Assembly: GCF_009857835.1 (NCBI RefSeq)
Contig: NZ_WWCL01000004.1
Coordinates: forward strand, 62,001 to 126,000
DNA from: Duganella fentianensis
GTDB taxonomy: Bacteria > Pseudomonadota > Gammaproteobacteria > Burkholderiales > Burkholderiaceae_D
DNA length: 64,000 nt
Reading direction: 5' to 3'
Shown here: one piece after another, positions 61,909-64,000 of the stretch
Layout of the letters: each line of letters opens with the position of its first letter
Numbering within the stretch: position 1 is the first letter of the stretch
Position numbers and translations under genes: made by a program
The notes under the pieces: model-generated
What the model was told of the DNA's origin: nothing
Database searches by the model: none
What the model saw: the letters and a program-made list of their open reading frames with translations, nothing else

Positions 61909-62827
61909 TCTGCTGGAGGCTCTGGTTACGGCGCTCGGCTGGGCGCTGCTCAACTTTATCTGGCAGGGCGTGCTGATAGGCTGCAGCGTGGCGCTGGCCA
62001 TGCAGCTGCTGCGCCGTGCCCGCCCGCAGATCCGCTACGCCGTCGCCTGCGGCGCTATGCTGCTATGCCTGATATTGCCGCTGACCAGTGTGATCAGCAG
62101 CCTGCAGAACGGCGGCCTCAAGCGCGACCAGAGCAGCAGTGCCAGCGCACAGCTACTGGGCAGCCTGGCTTCCAACTTCTACGCCAGTATTAGCGGCCAG
62201 GCAGGCGACGCTGCAGCCAACACGAGCACCGGCACGAGCACTAACAAGAACGCTAATACGCGCAGCAGCGCTGATCCCAGTCCAGCGGTATGGGACACGC
62301 TGCAGCGTCTGGTCAGCGCGGTGCAGGACGATAGCGAACGCGTGCTGCGCCAGCAGCTGCCATGGATAGTCGGCCTGTGGCTGGCGGGCGGCGTGCTGAT
62401 GTCGCTGCGCCTGATGCTGGGCCTGCAGTGGGTGGCAGCGCACACGCGCCGCAGCGCCTACACCATCAACCATTACTGGCAGCGCCGCATGGCCATGCTG
62501 GCCAGCCGCTGCGACATGCGGCGCGATGTCCGCCTCGGTGTAGCCGAAGGCATCGACAGCCCCATCACGGCAGGTTGCTGGCGGCCCATCATTCTGGTGC
62601 CGGCCAGCCTGATCAGCGGCATGCCGCCCGACCTGCTGGAAGCGCTGCTGGCACACGAACTGGCGCACATCCGCCGTCACGATTATCTGGTGAATCTGCT
62701 GCAAAGCGCGATCGAGATACTGCTGTTCTATCACCCTAGTGTTTGGGCCTTGTCACGCAGGATACGTATAGAGCGAGAACAAATCGCCGACGACCTTGCC
62801 GTGGACATGCTCGGCCAGCCGCAATAG
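61901..62827 (+). CDS. M56 (BlaR1-like) metallopeptidase, N-terminal part ended by amber codon
   Basis: A 308-aa membrane peptidase of the BlaR1/MecR1 family, which cleaves a repressor upon a signal. Membrane helices lie at about 15-35, 48-68 and 150-170, and the HELAH zinc motif is at H252/E253/H256 with R-rich flanks (IRRHDYL). The downstream catalytic-domain part EREQIADDLAVDML is present. The frame stops at TAG (62825-62827), directly followed by in-frame sequence that continues the family (ALAQLDQFQFDSTQLAHAAH). The true gene is therefore interrupted. It starts at the ATG overlapping the small ORF. Confidence 0.85.
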   Translation: MHNLLEALVTALGWALLNFIWQGVLIGCSVALAMQLLRRARPQIRYAVACGAMLLCLILPLTSVISSLQNGGLKRDQSSSASAQLLGSLASNFYASISGQAGDAAANTSTGTSTNKNANTRSSADPSPAVWDTLQRLVSAVQDDSERVLRQQLPWIVGLWLAGGVLMSLRLMLGLQWVAAHTRRSAYTINHYWQRRMAMLASRCDMRRDVRLGVAEGIDSPITAGCWRPIILVPASLISGMPPDLLEALLAHELAHIRRHDYLVNLLQSAIEILLFYHPSVWALSRRIRIEREQIADDLAVDMLGQPQ

Positions 62828-64000
62828 CTGGCACAAGCTCTGGCGCAACTGGACCAGTTCCAGTTCGACAGTACCCAACTAGCCCACGCGGCTCACGGAG
62901 GAAATCTCATGTCTCGTATCCAGCGCCTGGTGCGCCCCCATTCTGAACCTGCCAGCCGCAAACTGGCCTTGCCCCTGCTCGGCCTGTTTGCTGCCGGTGT
63001 CATGCTGTATGCCCAGGCCACCGCCGAAACTGGCGCTGCCAGCACGCCTGCCGCGCTGGCCGCCGCGCCGCTCAGCGCGCCCGATGCCGTAGCGCCGCAA
63101 GATGCAGCGCCCGCCAAAGAAGCGGCACCCGCCAAGGACGCAGCAGCAGCCAAGGACGCAGCAATAGCCAAGGCCGCAGCCCCCGCCAAAGCCGCAGCAG
63201 CCGTCAGGGAAGCGTCGCCCGCAGCGCGCGCGCTGCCGCCATTGCCAGCACTAGCCGAATTGCCCGCACCACCTGCACCACCGGCGCCACCCGCACGGGC
63301 TGCACGTGCCGCTCCGCCTGCAGTCCCTGCGCCGCCAGCCAGCGTACCAGCCGTTTCAGCTTTGCCCGCAGCTCCCGCCTTGCCCGCAGTTGCGGCCATG
63401 CCGGCATTGCCGGCTCTGCCAGCCGCGCCAGCAGCACAGGCAGCACAGGCAGCTCAGGCAGAAGCAGGCGATAGCAAAGGTGCAGCCTATGTGATGTTCC
63501 ACGAGCAGAAGCGCACGATGACGGGCCGCGTCAGCAGCCGTGACCGCGCCGAAAGCGACGCTGTCCGTGCCCGCGTGAAAGGCGATTTCATCTGGTTCCG
63601 CGATGGCAAGCAGGCCTATGTGATACAGGACGCCGCCACGCTGGCGCAGGCGCAAGCCGCATGGGCGCCAGTGGAAAGCCTGGGTGCCCGTATGGAAGAG
63701 CAGGGCAAGAAGATGGAGCAGCATGGGCTGGTGATGGACAATATCGGCAGGCAGATGGACGCCATAGGGCGCGATATGGAGCGCCAGTTTGCTGGCCCAT
63801 CGGCCGATCATCAGCGCAAGATCGATGCGCTGGCCCGTCAGCAGGAAGCCATAGGCCGCCGTATCGAACAGGCAGCGCGCAAGCTGGGCGATCAGCCCAC
63901 GGCGGAGCAGTTGCAGCAGTTCCACCAGCGTCAGGCGGAACTGCAACGTGCCATGGAGCCGCTGCGCCAGCAGATCGAGCAACTGGCCCAGCAGCAGGCA
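62828..64000 (+). pseudogene. Continuation of the M56 gene after the in-frame TAG, partial at window end
   Basis: In the same frame as the N-terminal part there are 391 codons with no stop to the end of the window. They begin ALAQLDQFQFDSTQLAHA, followed by LMSRIQRLVRPHSEPASRKL and a fourth membrane helix (LALPLLGLFAAGVMLYAQA). A long Ala/Pro/Lys-rich linker (about 63045-63470) and a Gln/Glu-rich coiled region (MEEQGKKMEQHGLVMDNIGR, then MDAIGRDMERQF) come next. Such C-termini are typical of M56 proteins in this group. Separate translation could start at ATG 62909, which has ggagga 7 bp upstream. Readthrough, reinitiation and pseudogene are all possible. Confidence 0.75.
63045..63470 (+). repeat. 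Ala/Pro/Lys-rich low-complexity tract in the M56 frame
   Basis: Repeated coding units such as gccaaagaagcggcaccc and gccaaggacgcagcagca, then cca/gca-rich stretches, give AAPAK and APPAPP runs between the fourth membrane helix and the coiled-coil sensor part. Confidence 0.7.

Overview
The window is high-GC chromosomal DNA from a betaproteobacterium, most likely family Oxalobacteraceae (Massilia/Duganella/Janthinobacterium type). The family assignment is inference. It rests on the gene neighbourhoods (def-fmt opposite lysM-dprA-smg-topB; argC-bactofilin-erpA-anmK-M23-tyrS-dtd; dusB-fis-purH-ruvCAB), a DUF3567 protein, a PEP-CTERM protein, and Burkholderiales-type NtrY/NtrX. Nearly all of it is core genome. 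No rRNA, tRNA, CRISPR array, insertion sequence or prophage was seen.

Layout. 1-5.5 kb: 3' end of an NtrY-like kinase, a short NtrX-like regulator without the AAA+ domain, a degenerate G3E-GTPase-like protein, DUF3567, a class II glutamine amidotransferase and an EAL/HDOD protein. 5.5-9.1 kb: SPW membrane protein, ABC exporter pair, and an unassigned protein with a possible Cys-His-Asp triad. 9.2-13 kb: metH on the minus strand. 13.2-14.7 kb: two secreted proteins, one DUF2145. 14.8-17.1 kb: nitroreductase, fmt and def, all minus. 17.4-23.2 kb: LysM protein, dprA, smg, topB. 23.2-27.7 kb: ABC ATPase plus a permease fused to an M1 peptidase. 28-33.6 kb: hypothetical, coq7, OsmC, rplM-rpsI, PEP-CTERM, argC, bactofilin, erpA. 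33.6-34.7 kb: an AT-rich islet with a SHOCT-like membrane protein and a truncated open frame. 34.7-39.2 kb: anmK, M23 peptidase, tyrS-dtd. 39.3-47.7 kb: histidine phosphatase, dusB-fis, purH, ruvC-ruvA, an antisense hydrolase, ruvB-UPF0178, DUF454 and DUF2147. 48.2-53.1 kb: PLP ammonia-lyase, valS, dienoyl-CoA isomerase. 53.1-59 kb: an unknown gene behind a large inverted repeat, then a TPP riboswitch and thiC-thiS-thiG-thiD-thiE. 59-64 kb: ANTAR response regulator, a degenerate receiver, a class III alcohol dehydrogenase, and a BlaR1-like M56 gene interrupted by an in-frame TAG and running off the window.

How the genes work together. The thiamine block is a riboswitch-controlled operon that makes the pyrimidine and thiazole halves and joins them, but ThiO/ThiH and ThiF are absent here. 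The ruv block resolves recombination intermediates. def/fmt and tyrS/dtd serve protein synthesis. NtrY/NtrX, the EAL-HDOD protein, the ANTAR regulator and the M56 protein are regulators.

The most distinctive points are: the M56 gene split by an amber codon, with a 17-codon ORF where a blaI-type gene is usually found; the ~40-bp inverted repeat that reaches the ribosome-binding site at 53246; the AT-rich islet at 33.6-34.7 kb; and a window-wide habit of short tandem repeats, several spanning stop codons or coding low-complexity tails in otherwise conserved proteins (RuvC, ThiD, AnmK, DUF2145).
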